Below are positions 27,063 through 35,552 of a stretch of 64,000 nt of DNA, piece by piece. The stretch comes from Streptomyces pristinaespiralis (GTDB lineage: Bacteria; Actinomycetota; Actinomycetes; Streptomycetales; Streptomycetaceae). The notes under the pieces are model-generated. The model saw only the letters and a program-made list of their open reading frames with translations. It was not told where the DNA came from and ran no database searches. Numbering within the stretch: the first letter of the stretch is position 1; the number at the start of each line of letters is the position of its first letter. A program made the position numbers and the translations under genes. The stretch spans positions 7,437,501-7,501,500 of the forward strand of contig NZ_CP011340.1 of assembly GCF_001278075.1 (NCBI RefSeq). The letters run 5' to 3'.

Positions 27063-27432
27063 AGCCGCCCCCGCCCTTCGGCGGTAACTGTAGCGGCCGC
27101 GCGGCGTCGGCTGCCTGACGGAGCTGATGTCGACCCCGATCAACTCGGCAGCTCTTGTGGGCCTGTTCGGGGGCTCTGCGACGTTTGGTCCCTGCGCCGT
27201 CAGGTGAAGCTGGAAGCCGCCGGACCGTACCCGAACAGCACCACGGTCCCCGCCCAGCCCCAGACCTGGGCGTCGGCCGGCCATGCGCGGCCGACGGGGG
27301 AGGGCAGTTGCCATGCGGGCGCGGAATCGGGGGATATCTGGCCGTCGGGCCGGGGCGGTTCGATCAGTCGGTCGGGGGTTCGTGCCGTCGCGAGCATGTC
27401 CTCGTCCGTTTCCGTCCTCGGTGGGTGGGGGT
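27063..27432. other. Upstream region of the AfsR-like gene
   Basis: About 370 bp between the regulator and the ohr terminator. Apart from the small open frame at 27200-27397 it holds no recognisable gene. No clear -35/-10 pair for the regulator was identified. Confidence 0.4.
27200..27397 (-). CDS. Possible small protein, 65 residues, unrecognised
   Basis: The frame shows a coding-like bias: about 85 percent G/C at third positions and a more balanced second position. The product is Pro-rich at the start and ends in a hydrophobic aromatic segment, WGWAGTVVLFGYGPAASSFT. The only ribosome-like element, GAGG, is two bases from the ATG, which is too close. It lies on the same strand and 137 bp upstream of the AfsR-like gene. 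It could be a small gene, a remnant of a longer one, or chance. Confidence 0.3.
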   Translation of the reverse strand: MLATARTPDRLIEPPRPDGQISPDSAPAWQLPSPVGRAWPADAQVWGWAGTVVLFGYGPAASSFT

Positions 27433-27466
27433 GGGTCCCGTGCCGGAGGGCAGGGGCACGGGACCC
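27433..27466 (-). terminator. Hairpin terminator after ohr
   Basis: A perfect 12-bp stem, GGGTCCCGTGCC with GGCACGGGACCC, and a 10-base loop, starting 15 bases after the ohr stop codon in the direction of transcription. Confidence 0.75.
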
Positions 27467-27480
27467 GGATCAGGGATGGG

Positions 27481-27912
27481 TCAGGCCGCGGTGCCGGTGG
27501 CGTCGAGCGTGACGGGGATGTTGTCCCGCGTGGCCTTGGAGTACGGGCAGATCCGGTGGGCGGCACGCGTGAGTTACTCGGCGGTCGCCTGGTCCACACC
27601 GCCGAGTACGGGGCTGAGGACCGCGGAGAGGGAGAACTCGCCGTCGTCGCCGTGGGTGAGCGTGATCTCGGCGGTGATGGTGGTTCCGGCGAGCCGGATC
27701 CTGCGACTGGCGGCGGCGCGGCGCAGGGCACCGAGGAAGCAGGCGGCCCAGCCGGCGGCGAGCAGTTGCTCCGGGTTGGTCGCGTCGCCGGCGCCGCCGA
27801 ACTCCTTGGGGACGGCGAGCCGGGTTTCGAGGAGGCCGTCGGCGGAGCGGACGTGTCCGCCGTTGCGGCCCTCTCCGTCGACGTCGACACGGGCGGTGTA
27901 GGTGACTGCCAT
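27481..27912 (-). pseudogene. ohr: Organic hydroperoxide resistance protein, broken by an in-frame TAA
   Basis: Ohr/OsmC peroxiredoxins reduce organic hydroperoxides with two cysteines. From ATG 27912 (GGGGAG eight bases upstream) the frame reads a typical Ohr for 112 codons, including Cys58 in GWAACFLGAL, and then meets TAA at 27576-27574. Directly after the stop the same frame continues as LTRAAHRICPYSKATRDN to a natural TGA at 27481, giving the usual 143-codon length and placing the second catalytic Cys at 122. Since the stop falls where the family has Glu, a GAA to TAA change explains it. The truncated product would lack the resolving Cys. A terminator and an operator-flanked promoter remain intact, so the lesion is recent or a sequencing error. 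Confidence 0.88.
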
Positions 27913-27972
27913 GGCTCTGCTCCCCATCCGGGACGAAGGTTCGGGTCGGCCTCAGGTCCGGGACATCTGTGC

Positions 27973-27993
27973 GTCACCGGTTCAAGAGGTGAC
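27973..27993. promoter_or_regulatory. Operator copy 1 (GTCACC-N9-GGTGAC), ohr leader
   Basis: Perfect 6-bp arms, 9-bp spacer, lying at and just downstream of the predicted ohr transcription start. Confidence 0.65.
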
Positions 27994-27996
27994 GTC

Positions 27997-28035
27997 ATCA
28001 TGGTGAGCGGTTGAGTCACCTGTCAAGGTGGTGAT
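27997..28035 (-). promoter_or_regulatory. ohr promoter with operator copy 2
   Basis: On the minus strand TTGACA (28026-28021), an 18-bp spacer and CATGAT (28002-27997) form a promoter for ohr. The operator GTCACC-N9-GGTGAT at 28015-28035 includes the whole -35 box, with one mismatch in its arms. A bound repressor would block polymerase. Confidence 0.7.
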
Positions 28036-28123
28036 GAAGGGCGTTGGTCTCTTTGCCCAACTGCCCGTTGGGTGGGTCCTTATGGCGCTTCGGTGCCCCC
28101 TTCACGAAAGGCGATCCGCATGC

Positions 28124-28161
28124 GTCACCGGTTTGACAGGTGACGCCAGTCGTGCGAGTGT
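28124..28161 (+). promoter_or_regulatory. Hydrolase/aldehyde dehydrogenase operon promoter with operator copy 3
   Basis: The perfect operator GTCACC-N9-GGTGAC at 28124-28144 contains the consensus -35 TTGACA (28133-28138). A GAGTGT hexamer 17 bp further (28156-28161) is the best -10. Transcription would start about 90 bases before ATG 28259. Confidence 0.65.
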
Positions 28162-28258
28162 CATCGCATCACCAGCCGCCGAGGCCTCGTTTTCGAGGTG
28201 CGGGCGGAGGTCTCTGGCCGCGGGCCGGTCGCAGGACAGACGTGACGGAGGGTTTTGC

Positions 28259-29335
28259 ATGATCAACAGGCGTATGTTCACCAGGGCCGTCGGCCTGGGC
28301 GCCGGCGCGGCCGCGGTCTCGCTGACCGGCCCGCAGCCCCTCGCGTCCGCCAAGGGCGGCGCGACGGCATCGCCCGCACCGGGCGGGGTACCCGCCCGCA
28401 CCGTGCCCGCCGTCACCCCCGGCACCCACACCGCTTTCCGCACGCTGCGGCACGTCAGGGCGGGCGTCCTCGACATCGCGTACGCCGAGGCCGGGCCCGC
28501 CCACGGCCCGGTCGTGGTGTGCCTGCACGGCTGGCCCTACGACATCCACAGTTACGTCGACGTCGCCCCGCTCCTCGCCGACCTCGGGTACCGCGTGGTC
28601 GTTCCCTTTCTGCGCGGCCACGGCGGCACGCGCTTCCTGTCCCGCCGTACTCCCCGCACCGCCGAGCAGTCCGCCGTCGCGCTCGACATCATCGCCCTGA
28701 TGGACGCCCTCAAGATCGAGAAGGCGGTGCTCGCCGGGTTCGACTGGGGCTCGCGCACGGCCGACATCATCGCGGCCCTGTGGCCCGAGCGCGTCAAGGC
28801 CCTCGTCTCGACCGGCGGTTACCTCATCACCGACCTCAAGGCCCAGCAGTCGCCCGCCCCCGCGGCCGTGGAGCACAACTGGTGGTACCAGTGGTACTTC
28901 GCCACCGAGCGCGGCAAGAAGGCGATGGAGAGCGTCGACGAGCGCCTCGCCCTGTGCCGCTACGTGTGGACCCTCGTCTCGCCGAACTGGGACTTCGACG
29001 ACGCCACCTTCCGGCGCACCGCGGAGGCCTTCAAGAACCCCGACCACGCGGCCGTCGTCCTGTTCAACTACCGCTGGCGAATCGGCCTGGTCGAAGGGGA
29101 CCGCCGCTACAGCCGCTACGAGGCGCAGCTCGCCGCCCGGCCGCCCATCGGCGTCCCCACGATCACCCTCGACCCGGCCCTCGACCCCTTCACCGCGCCC
29201 GGTGACGGCACCGCCTACCGCGACCACTTCACGGGCCCCTATGAGCACCGCACCATCGCCGACATCGGCCACAACCTGCCGCAGGAGGCGCCGACCGCCT
29301 TCGCGCAGGCCGTCGTCGACGCCGACCACCTCTGA
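28259..29335 (+). CDS. Tat-exported alpha/beta hydrolase, epoxide hydrolase/dehalogenase-like
   Basis: 358 residues from ATG 28259 (GGAGGG seven bases upstream). The N-terminus NRRMFTRAVGLGAGAAAVSL looks like a twin-arginine signal. The hydrolase fold shows HGWPYD (oxyanion hole) near residue 91, the nucleophile elbow GFDWGS with Asp162 instead of Ser, and a catalytic His338 in DIGHNLPQEAP. An Asp nucleophile followed by Trp-Gly is typical of epoxide hydrolases and haloacid/haloalkane dehalogenases rather than esterases. It is the first gene of a likely operon with the aldehyde dehydrogenase (32 bp downstream). Confidence 0.85.
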   Translation: MINRRMFTRAVGLGAGAAAVSLTGPQPLASAKGGATASPAPGGVPARTVPAVTPGTHTAFRTLRHVRAGVLDIAYAEAGPAHGPVVVCLHGWPYDIHSYVDVAPLLADLGYRVVVPFLRGHGGTRFLSRRTPRTAEQSAVALDIIALMDALKIEKAVLAGFDWGSRTADIIAALWPERVKALVSTGGYLITDLKAQQSPAPAAVEHNWWYQWYFATERGKKAMESVDERLALCRYVWTLVSPNWDFDDATFRRTAEAFKNPDHAAVVLFNYRWRIGLVEGDRRYSRYEAQLAARPPIGVPTITLDPALDPFTAPGDGTAYRDHFTGPYEHRTIADIGHNLPQEAPTAFAQAVVDADHL

Positions 29336-29367
29336 CGGTGCGCCGGCGGACCGAAGGAGAGAACCAC

Positions 29368-30810
29368 ATGATCGTCTACGACCGGCTGTTCATCGGAAGC
29401 TCCTGGACGGAGCCGAGCGACCCGGCGCTCCTCGACCTCGCCTCACCGCACGACCGGTCGGTGATCGGCCGGGCCGCCCAGGCGCGGCCGGCGGACGTGG
29501 ACCGTGCGGTGGCAGCGGCGCGGGCCTCGTTCGACGCGGGCGTGTGGCGCACCACCCCGCCGGCGCGGCGGATCGCGCTCCTGCGGCGGTTCAACGCACT
29601 GCGCGAGGAGAACGCCGAGAAGGTCGCGCAGCTGATCTCGATGGAGAACGGCTCGGCGCTCTGGTTCACCCGCGCCGGGCAGCCGGGTCTGACCCGGCAG
29701 GCGAACGCCTGTCTGCAGGCGGCGGAGGAGTTCGCCTGGGAGGAGACGCTTGCTTCCTCCGACCCGGCGTCACCGGTGCGCAGTGTGGTGCGCCGTGAAG
29801 CGGTGGGTGTGGTGGCGGCCGTGATTCCGTGGAACTCGCCGTTCTCGTCGGCCACTTCGAAAATCATCCCGGCCCTGGTCGCCGGCAACTCGGTGGTCCT
29901 CAAGGTGTCCCCGGAGAACTCGCTGAGCATGGGCTTCCTGGCCGAACTGCTGGAGCGCGCAGGGCTGCCCGACGGTGTCGTCAGCGTCCTGCCCGCGGAC
30001 CGGGAGACCAGCGAGTACCTGGTGTCGCACCCGCAGGTCGACAAGATCGCCTTCACCGGCTCGACAAGGGCCGGCCGCCGTATCGCCTCGATCGCGGGGG
30101 AGCAGCTCAAGCGGGTCAGTCTGGAGCTGGGCGGCAAGTCCGCCGCGGTCATCCTCCCGGACGCCGACATCGACACGGCCGTCGCGGGCCTGAAGTTCGG
30201 CTCCTTGCTCAACAACGGCGAGTCGTGCATCGCCCAGACAAGGATCCTCGCGCCGCGCGGCCGGTACGAGGAGGTCGTCACGGCGCTCAGGGACCTGGTC
30301 GAGTCGTTGAAGGTGGGAGACCCGAACGACCCCGACACCTTCATCGGCCCGATGATCCGCCCCGACCAGCAGCAGCGGGTGCGCACCTACATCCAGCTCG
30401 GCATCGAGGAGGGCGCCCGCCTGGTCACCGGCGGCCCGCAGATCCCCGAGGGCCTGGAGAAGGGCAACTACGTCACCCCCACCGTCTTCGCCGATGTCGA
30501 CAACTCGATGCGCATCGCGCAGGAGGAGATCTTCGGCCCGGTCCTGGTCGTCATCGCCTACGACGACGAGGACGACGCCGTACGGATCGCCGACGACTCC
30601 GCGTACGGCCTGTCCGGCGGCGTCTGGTCCTCCGACGAGGAGCACGCCCTGGCGGTCGCCCGCCGCATTCGCACCGGCACCGTCACGGTCAACGGCGCTC
30701 CCGTCGCCTTCGACGGTCCCTTCGGCGGCTTCAAGGCCAGCGGAATCGGCCGCGAGTACGGCGCGGTGGGCCTCGGCACCTACACCGAGTACAAGACCAT
30801 CACCGTCTGA
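29368..30810 (+). CDS. Aldehyde dehydrogenase family protein
   Basis: 480 residues from ATG 29368, preceded by GAAGGAGA. NAD(P)-binding motif VIPWNSPF near residue 152, FTGSTRAGRRI near 228, general-base Glu253 in LELGGKS, and nucleophile Cys287 in NNGESCIAQTRI are all present, as is the C-terminal EEIFGPVLVV. It oxidises aldehydes to carboxylates; the substrate is unknown. Placed between the hydrolase and a 63-residue gene with short gaps, it likely shares the operator-controlled promoter at 28133. The preceding hydrolase could generate a diol or alcohol feeding an aldehyde to this enzyme (inference). Confidence 0.92.
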   Translation: MIVYDRLFIGSSWTEPSDPALLDLASPHDRSVIGRAAQARPADVDRAVAAARASFDAGVWRTTPPARRIALLRRFNALREENAEKVAQLISMENGSALWFTRAGQPGLTRQANACLQAAEEFAWEETLASSDPASPVRSVVRREAVGVVAAVIPWNSPFSSATSKIIPALVAGNSVVLKVSPENSLSMGFLAELLERAGLPDGVVSVLPADRETSEYLVSHPQVDKIAFTGSTRAGRRIASIAGEQLKRVSLELGGKSAAVILPDADIDTAVAGLKFGSLLNNGESCIAQTRILAPRGRYEEVVTALRDLVESLKVGDPNDPDTFIGPMIRPDQQQRVRTYIQLGIEEGARLVTGGPQIPEGLEKGNYVTPTVFADVDNSMRIAQEEIFGPVLVVIAYDDEDDAVRIADDSAYGLSGGVWSSDEEHALAVARRIRTGTVTVNGAPVAFDGPFGGFKASGIGREYGAVGLGTYTEYKTITV

Positions 30811-30847
30811 CCGTCACCATCCGACCGTCGAAGTGGAGGTACGACCC

Positions 30848-31039
30848 ATGAACAAGGAACTCACCTCGGACACCGCCGCGGTGGCGGCACGCCACGCACG
30901 CTACGGCAGGCTCCCCGAGCGCATCCGCTTCGAGGACATGAGCGAGGGGGCGCAGGACACGCAGGGCAAGGCCACTTCGTACGACCCCGAGGGCTCATGG
31001 AAGTTCTACTCGTGCCTGGCTCTCGACCTGGGGCTGTAG
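30848..31039 (+). CDS. Small protein of unknown function, 63 residues
   Basis: Starts at ATG 30848 with GGAGG seven bases upstream and ends just before a hairpin. The sequence is hydrophilic, with ARHARYGRLPERIRFEDM and YDPEGSWKFYSCLALDLGL; there is one Cys, no membrane segment and no known motif. It is the third gene of the hydrolase/dehydrogenase operon, 37 bp after the second. I do not recognise a function. Confidence 0.65.
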   Translation: MNKELTSDTAAVAARHARYGRLPERIRFEDMSEGAQDTQGKATSYDPEGSWKFYSCLALDLGL

Positions 31040-31084
31040 ACCGCCCTCGGACCGCCCGGCCGCTGACGCGGTCGTCCCGAACGG

Positions 31085-31116
31085 TTCGCCGGCCACGGTT
31101 CCCCGTGGTCGGCGAA
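31085..31116. terminator. Bidirectional hairpin terminator
   Basis: A 14-bp stem (TTCGCCGGCCACGG with CCGTGGTCGGCGAA, one G-T pair) and a TTCC loop lie between the convergent 63-residue gene and the CGNR regulator gene. Confidence 0.8.
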
Positions 31117-31132
31117 CAGCTGTGTCAGGAGA

Positions 31133-31693
31133 TCACCGAGCAGCGGCCGGCGCCGTCTTCTTACGGGCGCGGTAGGCCGCCGCCTTGATCTTGTTGCCGC
31201 AGGACTCCATACCGCACCACTGCCGCCGCATGCCCCGGGAGCGGTCGATGTAGACCCGCGTGCACTCGGGGTTTCCGCACTCCTTGAGCAGCGGGACGTC
31301 CGGGCCGCTGAGCAGTTCGACGGCCTGCCGGGCGACGGTGGCCAGGGCCTGTGCGGGCGTCGCGTCGGTGTGCCGGCCCGCCACGGTGAGCTGCGGCGTC
31401 GCCGGGACCTGGCGCGCGGCGGCGTTGAGCACCGCGAGGGCCTCCCGGTCGAACTCCTCGCCGAGGCGGCGGTCGGTGATGAGCCGGTAGACGGCCTCGC
31501 GCACCGCGATCGCCTCCCGGACGTCGTCCTCCCCGCCGGGCATGATCGTGTCCACGAGCCCGGACTCCAGGTACCAGGCGGTCAGCCGGTCCGGCGTCGC
31601 GAACATCTCGAAGCGGGTCGAGCGCCGGGCACGCAGGGTGGCCGCGAAGTCGAGCGCCGGGTGCCCGCACACGAAGACATGGTCAAGATTCAC
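31133..31693 (-). CDS. CGNR zinc-finger transcriptional regulator
   Basis: 186 residues from GTG 31693 (VNLDHVFVCGHPALDFAATL). The N-terminal ABATE/DUF1470 domain is followed by a C-terminal CGNR treble-clef finger: CGNPECTRVYIDRS, then RQWCGMESCGNKIKAAAYRARKK, with four Cys placed to bind zinc. These proteins are putative stress-responsive repressors. Transcription appears leaderless: TTGCAC (31729-31724), 18-bp spacer, CAAGAT (31705-31700), then the start codon about seven bases on. Operator copy 4 overlaps the -10 box, suggesting autoregulation and control of the ohr/hydrolase promoters 3.5 kb away. An upstream ATG at 31729 would place the operator inside the gene and is less likely. Confidence 0.88.
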   Translation of the reverse strand: MNLDHVFVCGHPALDFAATLRARRSTRFEMFATPDRLTAWYLESGLVDTIMPGGEDDVREAIAVREAVYRLITDRRLGEEFDREALAVLNAAARQVPATPQLTVAGRHTDATPAQALATVARQAVELLSGPDVPLLKECGNPECTRVYIDRSRGMRRQWCGMESCGNKIKAAAYRARKKTAPAAAR

Positions 31694-31729
31694 GTCACCA
31701 TCTTGACAGGTGACCGCGCTGAGGTGCAA
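31694..31729 (-). promoter_or_regulatory. CGNR gene promoter with operator copy 4
   Basis: The perfect palindrome GTCACC-N9-GGTGAC at 31694-31714 abuts the GTG start codon and covers the predicted -10 CAAGAT; the -35 TTGCAC is at 31729-31724. On the plus strand its right part reads TTGACAGGTGAC, identical to copy 3. Confidence 0.65.
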
Positions 31730-31743
31730 GGCTCGTCACTGTT

Positions 31744-33423
<1,680 letters not shown>

Positions 33424-33502
33424 AGGGAACCGTCCGACGCGATCGGTGATCCGCCCGCCGGGCACGAGGCCTCGGACGCGGGCCGCTGCACACACCGGCG
33501 GC

Positions 33503-35134
33503 TCACACCGCGGGGGCTCCCGTCGCCTCGAGCGTGCCGTCGGCCAGCCGGAGCCAGCGGTTCACGCCGATCTCGGCGAGGAACCGCTCGTCGTGGCTGA
33601 CCACCATGAACGCGCCCCGGTAGGAGTTGAGCGCACTCTCCAGCTGGCCCGCGCTGACCAGGTCGAGGTTGTTGGTCGGCTCGTCGAGCAGCAGCAGATG
33701 CGGAGCCGGCTCGGCGCACAGGACGCAGGCAAGGGTGGCACGCAGCCGCTCCCCGCCGGAGAGCACCCCGACGGGCAGGTGCGCCCGGGGGCCGCGGAAC
33801 AGGAAGCGCGCGAGCAGGTTCATCCGCTCCGCCTCGGGCCGCTCCGGCGCGAACGCGGCGAAGTTCTCCGCCACGGTGCGGTCCGGATCCAGCAGGTCCA
33901 GGCGCTGCGAGAGATAGGCGATGCGGCCGTCGTTGCGCTTGATCTCACCGCTCTTCGGGGCGAGTTCACCGGTGATCAGCCGCAGCAGGGTGGTCTTGCC
34001 GGCGCCGTTGGGCCCCGTCAGCGCGATGCGCTCGGGCCCGCGTACCAAGAGGTCGACGCCGCCCTCGGCGAACACGTCCTCTCCGCCGTGCCGGACCTGC
34101 ATCCCCTCGCCGAGGAACAGGTTGCGTCCGGCGGGCACTTGCGTGTCGGGCAGGTCCAGGGTGATGCGCTGCTCCTCGCGCAGCGCGCGCTCGGCCTCGT
34201 CGAGGCGACCCCTTGCCTCGCCGACCCGGGACGCGTGCGTCTGGCCGGCGCGGCCCGCGGACTCCTGCGCGCCCCGCTTCATGTTGCCGGCGAAGATGCG
34301 CGGCAGGCCGGCGTTCTTGAGGTTGCGGGCGGCGTTGCTCGCGCGGCGCTCGGCGCGTTCGCGGGCCTGCTGCAGCTCCCGCTTCTCCCGCTTCAGCTCC
34401 TGCTCGGCGTTGCGGACGTTCTTCTCCGCGACCTCGCGCTCGGCACGCACCGCCTCCTCGTAGGCGGTGAAGTTGCCGCCGTAGAAGCGCAGTTGTGAGC
34501 TGCCGAGCTCGGCGATGCTGTCCATGCGGTCGAGCAGGGCGCGGTCGTGGGCGACCAGCACAAGCAGGCCGTTGAAGTCCGCCAGCACGTCGTACAGCTT
34601 GTGCCGGGCGTCCCGGTCGAGGTTGTTGGTCGGCTCGTCGAGCAGCAGGACGTCGGGGCGCTTGAGCAGTTGTGCGGCGAGGCCGAGCGAGACGACCTGG
34701 CCGCCGCTGAGTGTGTTCAGGCTGCGGTCGAGGGCGAGGCCGGCCAGGCCGAGACGGTCGAGCTGGGCGCGGGTGCGCTCCTCGACGTCCCAGTCGTCGC
34801 CGATGGTGGTGAAGTGCTCCTCGCTCACGTCGCCGGACTCGACGGCGTCCAGCGCGCGGATGACCTCGGAGACGCCGAGCACCTCGGCGACGGTGAGGTC
34901 ACCGGTCAGGGGGAGGGTCTGCGGCACGTGACCGAGCGTGCCGCTGACGGTCACCGAGCCGGTGGTGGGCCGCAGTTCGCCCGCGATCAGTTTGAGCAGG
35001 GTGCTCTTGCCGGAGCCGTTGGGCGCGACCAGGCCCGTGCTGCCGGTGGACATGGTGAAGGACAGGTCGTGGAAGACCGGGGTGTCGTCGGGCCAGGCGA
35101 ACGACAGGTTCGAGCAGACGATGGCGTGGGACAT
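33503..35134 (-). CDS. ABC-F family ribosomal protection-type ATPase
   Basis: 543 residues with two ABC domains (Walker A APNGSGKSTLL and GPNGAGKTTLL; signatures LSGGQ and LSGGE; Walker B LLLDEPTNNLD in both). Between them lies a long charged helical linker (about residues 225-300, EREVAEKNVRNAEQELKREK and onward), the part that in resistance ABC-F proteins reaches into the ribosomal peptidyl-transferase region. Start ATG 35134 has GAGG eight bases upstream. A 16-codon ORF with hairpins precedes it, as in ABC-F genes controlled by ribosome-mediated attenuation such as those induced by lincosamides or pleuromutilins. Probable role: protection from a ribosome-targeting antibiotic. Confidence 0.88.
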   Translation of the reverse strand: MSHAIVCSNLSFAWPDDTPVFHDLSFTMSTGSTGLVAPNGSGKSTLLKLIAGELRPTTGSVTVSGTLGHVPQTLPLTGDLTVAEVLGVSEVIRALDAVESGDVSEEHFTTIGDDWDVEERTRAQLDRLGLAGLALDRSLNTLSGGQVVSLGLAAQLLKRPDVLLLDEPTNNLDRDARHKLYDVLADFNGLLVLVAHDRALLDRMDSIAELGSSQLRFYGGNFTAYEEAVRAEREVAEKNVRNAEQELKREKRELQQARERAERRASNAARNLKNAGLPRIFAGNMKRGAQESAGRAGQTHASRVGEARGRLDEAERALREEQRITLDLPDTQVPAGRNLFLGEGMQVRHGGEDVFAEGGVDLLVRGPERIALTGPNGAGKTTLLRLITGELAPKSGEIKRNDGRIAYLSQRLDLLDPDRTVAENFAAFAPERPEAERMNLLARFLFRGPRAHLPVGVLSGGERLRATLACVLCAEPAPHLLLLDEPTNNLDLVSAGQLESALNSYRGAFMVVSHDERFLAEIGVNRWLRLADGTLEATGAPAV

Positions 35135-35263
35135 GGAAGAGACCTCGGGATCGCTGAGGGCGAAGACAGCTCCGCCCTGGGCAGACGTGCGGAAAAGGGG
35201 TACGACGAACGGGCCCTTCGGCGGCGCTTCTTCAGCGCGTCCGGTGGCCGTCAGATCCGGATC
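35135..35263 (-). promoter_or_regulatory. Candidate attenuator region of the ABC-F gene
   Basis: About 130 bases between the leader ORF and the ABC-F start. On the minus strand it contains an AGATCCGGATCT palindrome right after the leader stop, a GCGCT/AGCGC hairpin, and an AGGGCG/CGCCCT hairpin with a 10-base loop near the ABC-F ribosome site. Alternating pairing would suit ribosome-stalling control; the fold is not computed. Confidence 0.45.
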
Positions 35264-35314
35264 TCACCCGGAGATGTCGTCGTCACCAACCACGTCTGCG
35301 TCTCCTCGATTCAT
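35264..35314 (-). CDS. Leader peptide upstream of ABC-F gene, 16 residues
   Basis: ATG 35314 opens a short frame encoding MNRGDADVVGDDDISG before TGA. AGGGA lies about nine bases before the ATG, and TAAGCT some 10 bases further is a plausible -10 box. Position (130 bases ahead of an ABC-F gene) and size match leader peptides of inducible antibiotic-resistance genes. No classical stalling motif is recognised. Confidence 0.5.
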   Translation of the reverse strand: MNRGDADVVGDDDISG

Positions 35315-35512
35315 GGTCAACGTCCCTGGCAGCTTAGCAGTCGGCGCCGGTTGTCCCTCCGATCCGGCCGACCGTCGCGGGCCGTGCGCATGTGCTGCGA
35401 ACGCGGCTCTGCCTGCGCCAGGTCCGTCACCGGTTGAGTCGGTGGCGGCGAGTTGCGCAACCGGAATGCGCTCGCGATTTGGTCGAGCCGGCCCGCGCGG
35501 TGGGCCCGAAAC

Positions 35513-35540
35513 GGCCGGCCGCCGATGGCGGCGGGCCGGT
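35513..35540 (-). terminator. Possible hairpin after folE
   Basis: CCGGCCGCCG and CGGCGGGCCGG can pair with a small bulge and an ATGG loop, just after the folE stop in the direction of transcription. Confidence 0.4.
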
Positions 35541-35552
35541 CCGCCGCCGGCG

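Noticed and set aside
27200..27397. AfsS-like activator
   Set aside because: It lies upstream rather than downstream of the AfsR-like gene and lacks the repeated Thr/Gln/Glu pattern of AfsS.
27481..27576. Recoding of the ohr stop codon as selenocysteine
   Set aside because: The codon is TAA, not TGA, it falls at a usual Glu position rather than a catalytic Cys, and no SECIS-like element is seen.
30848..31039. Ferredoxin or redoxin as electron partner for the nearby enzymes
   Set aside because: The 63-residue product has only one Cys and no cluster-binding motif.
35426..35446. A fifth GTCACC-N9-GGTGAC operator, upstream of the ABC-F leader
   Set aside because: The right arm is GGTGGC (one mismatch), it lacks the TTGACA centre shared by the others, and it lies more than 100 bp from the predicted promoter. 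It may be chance.
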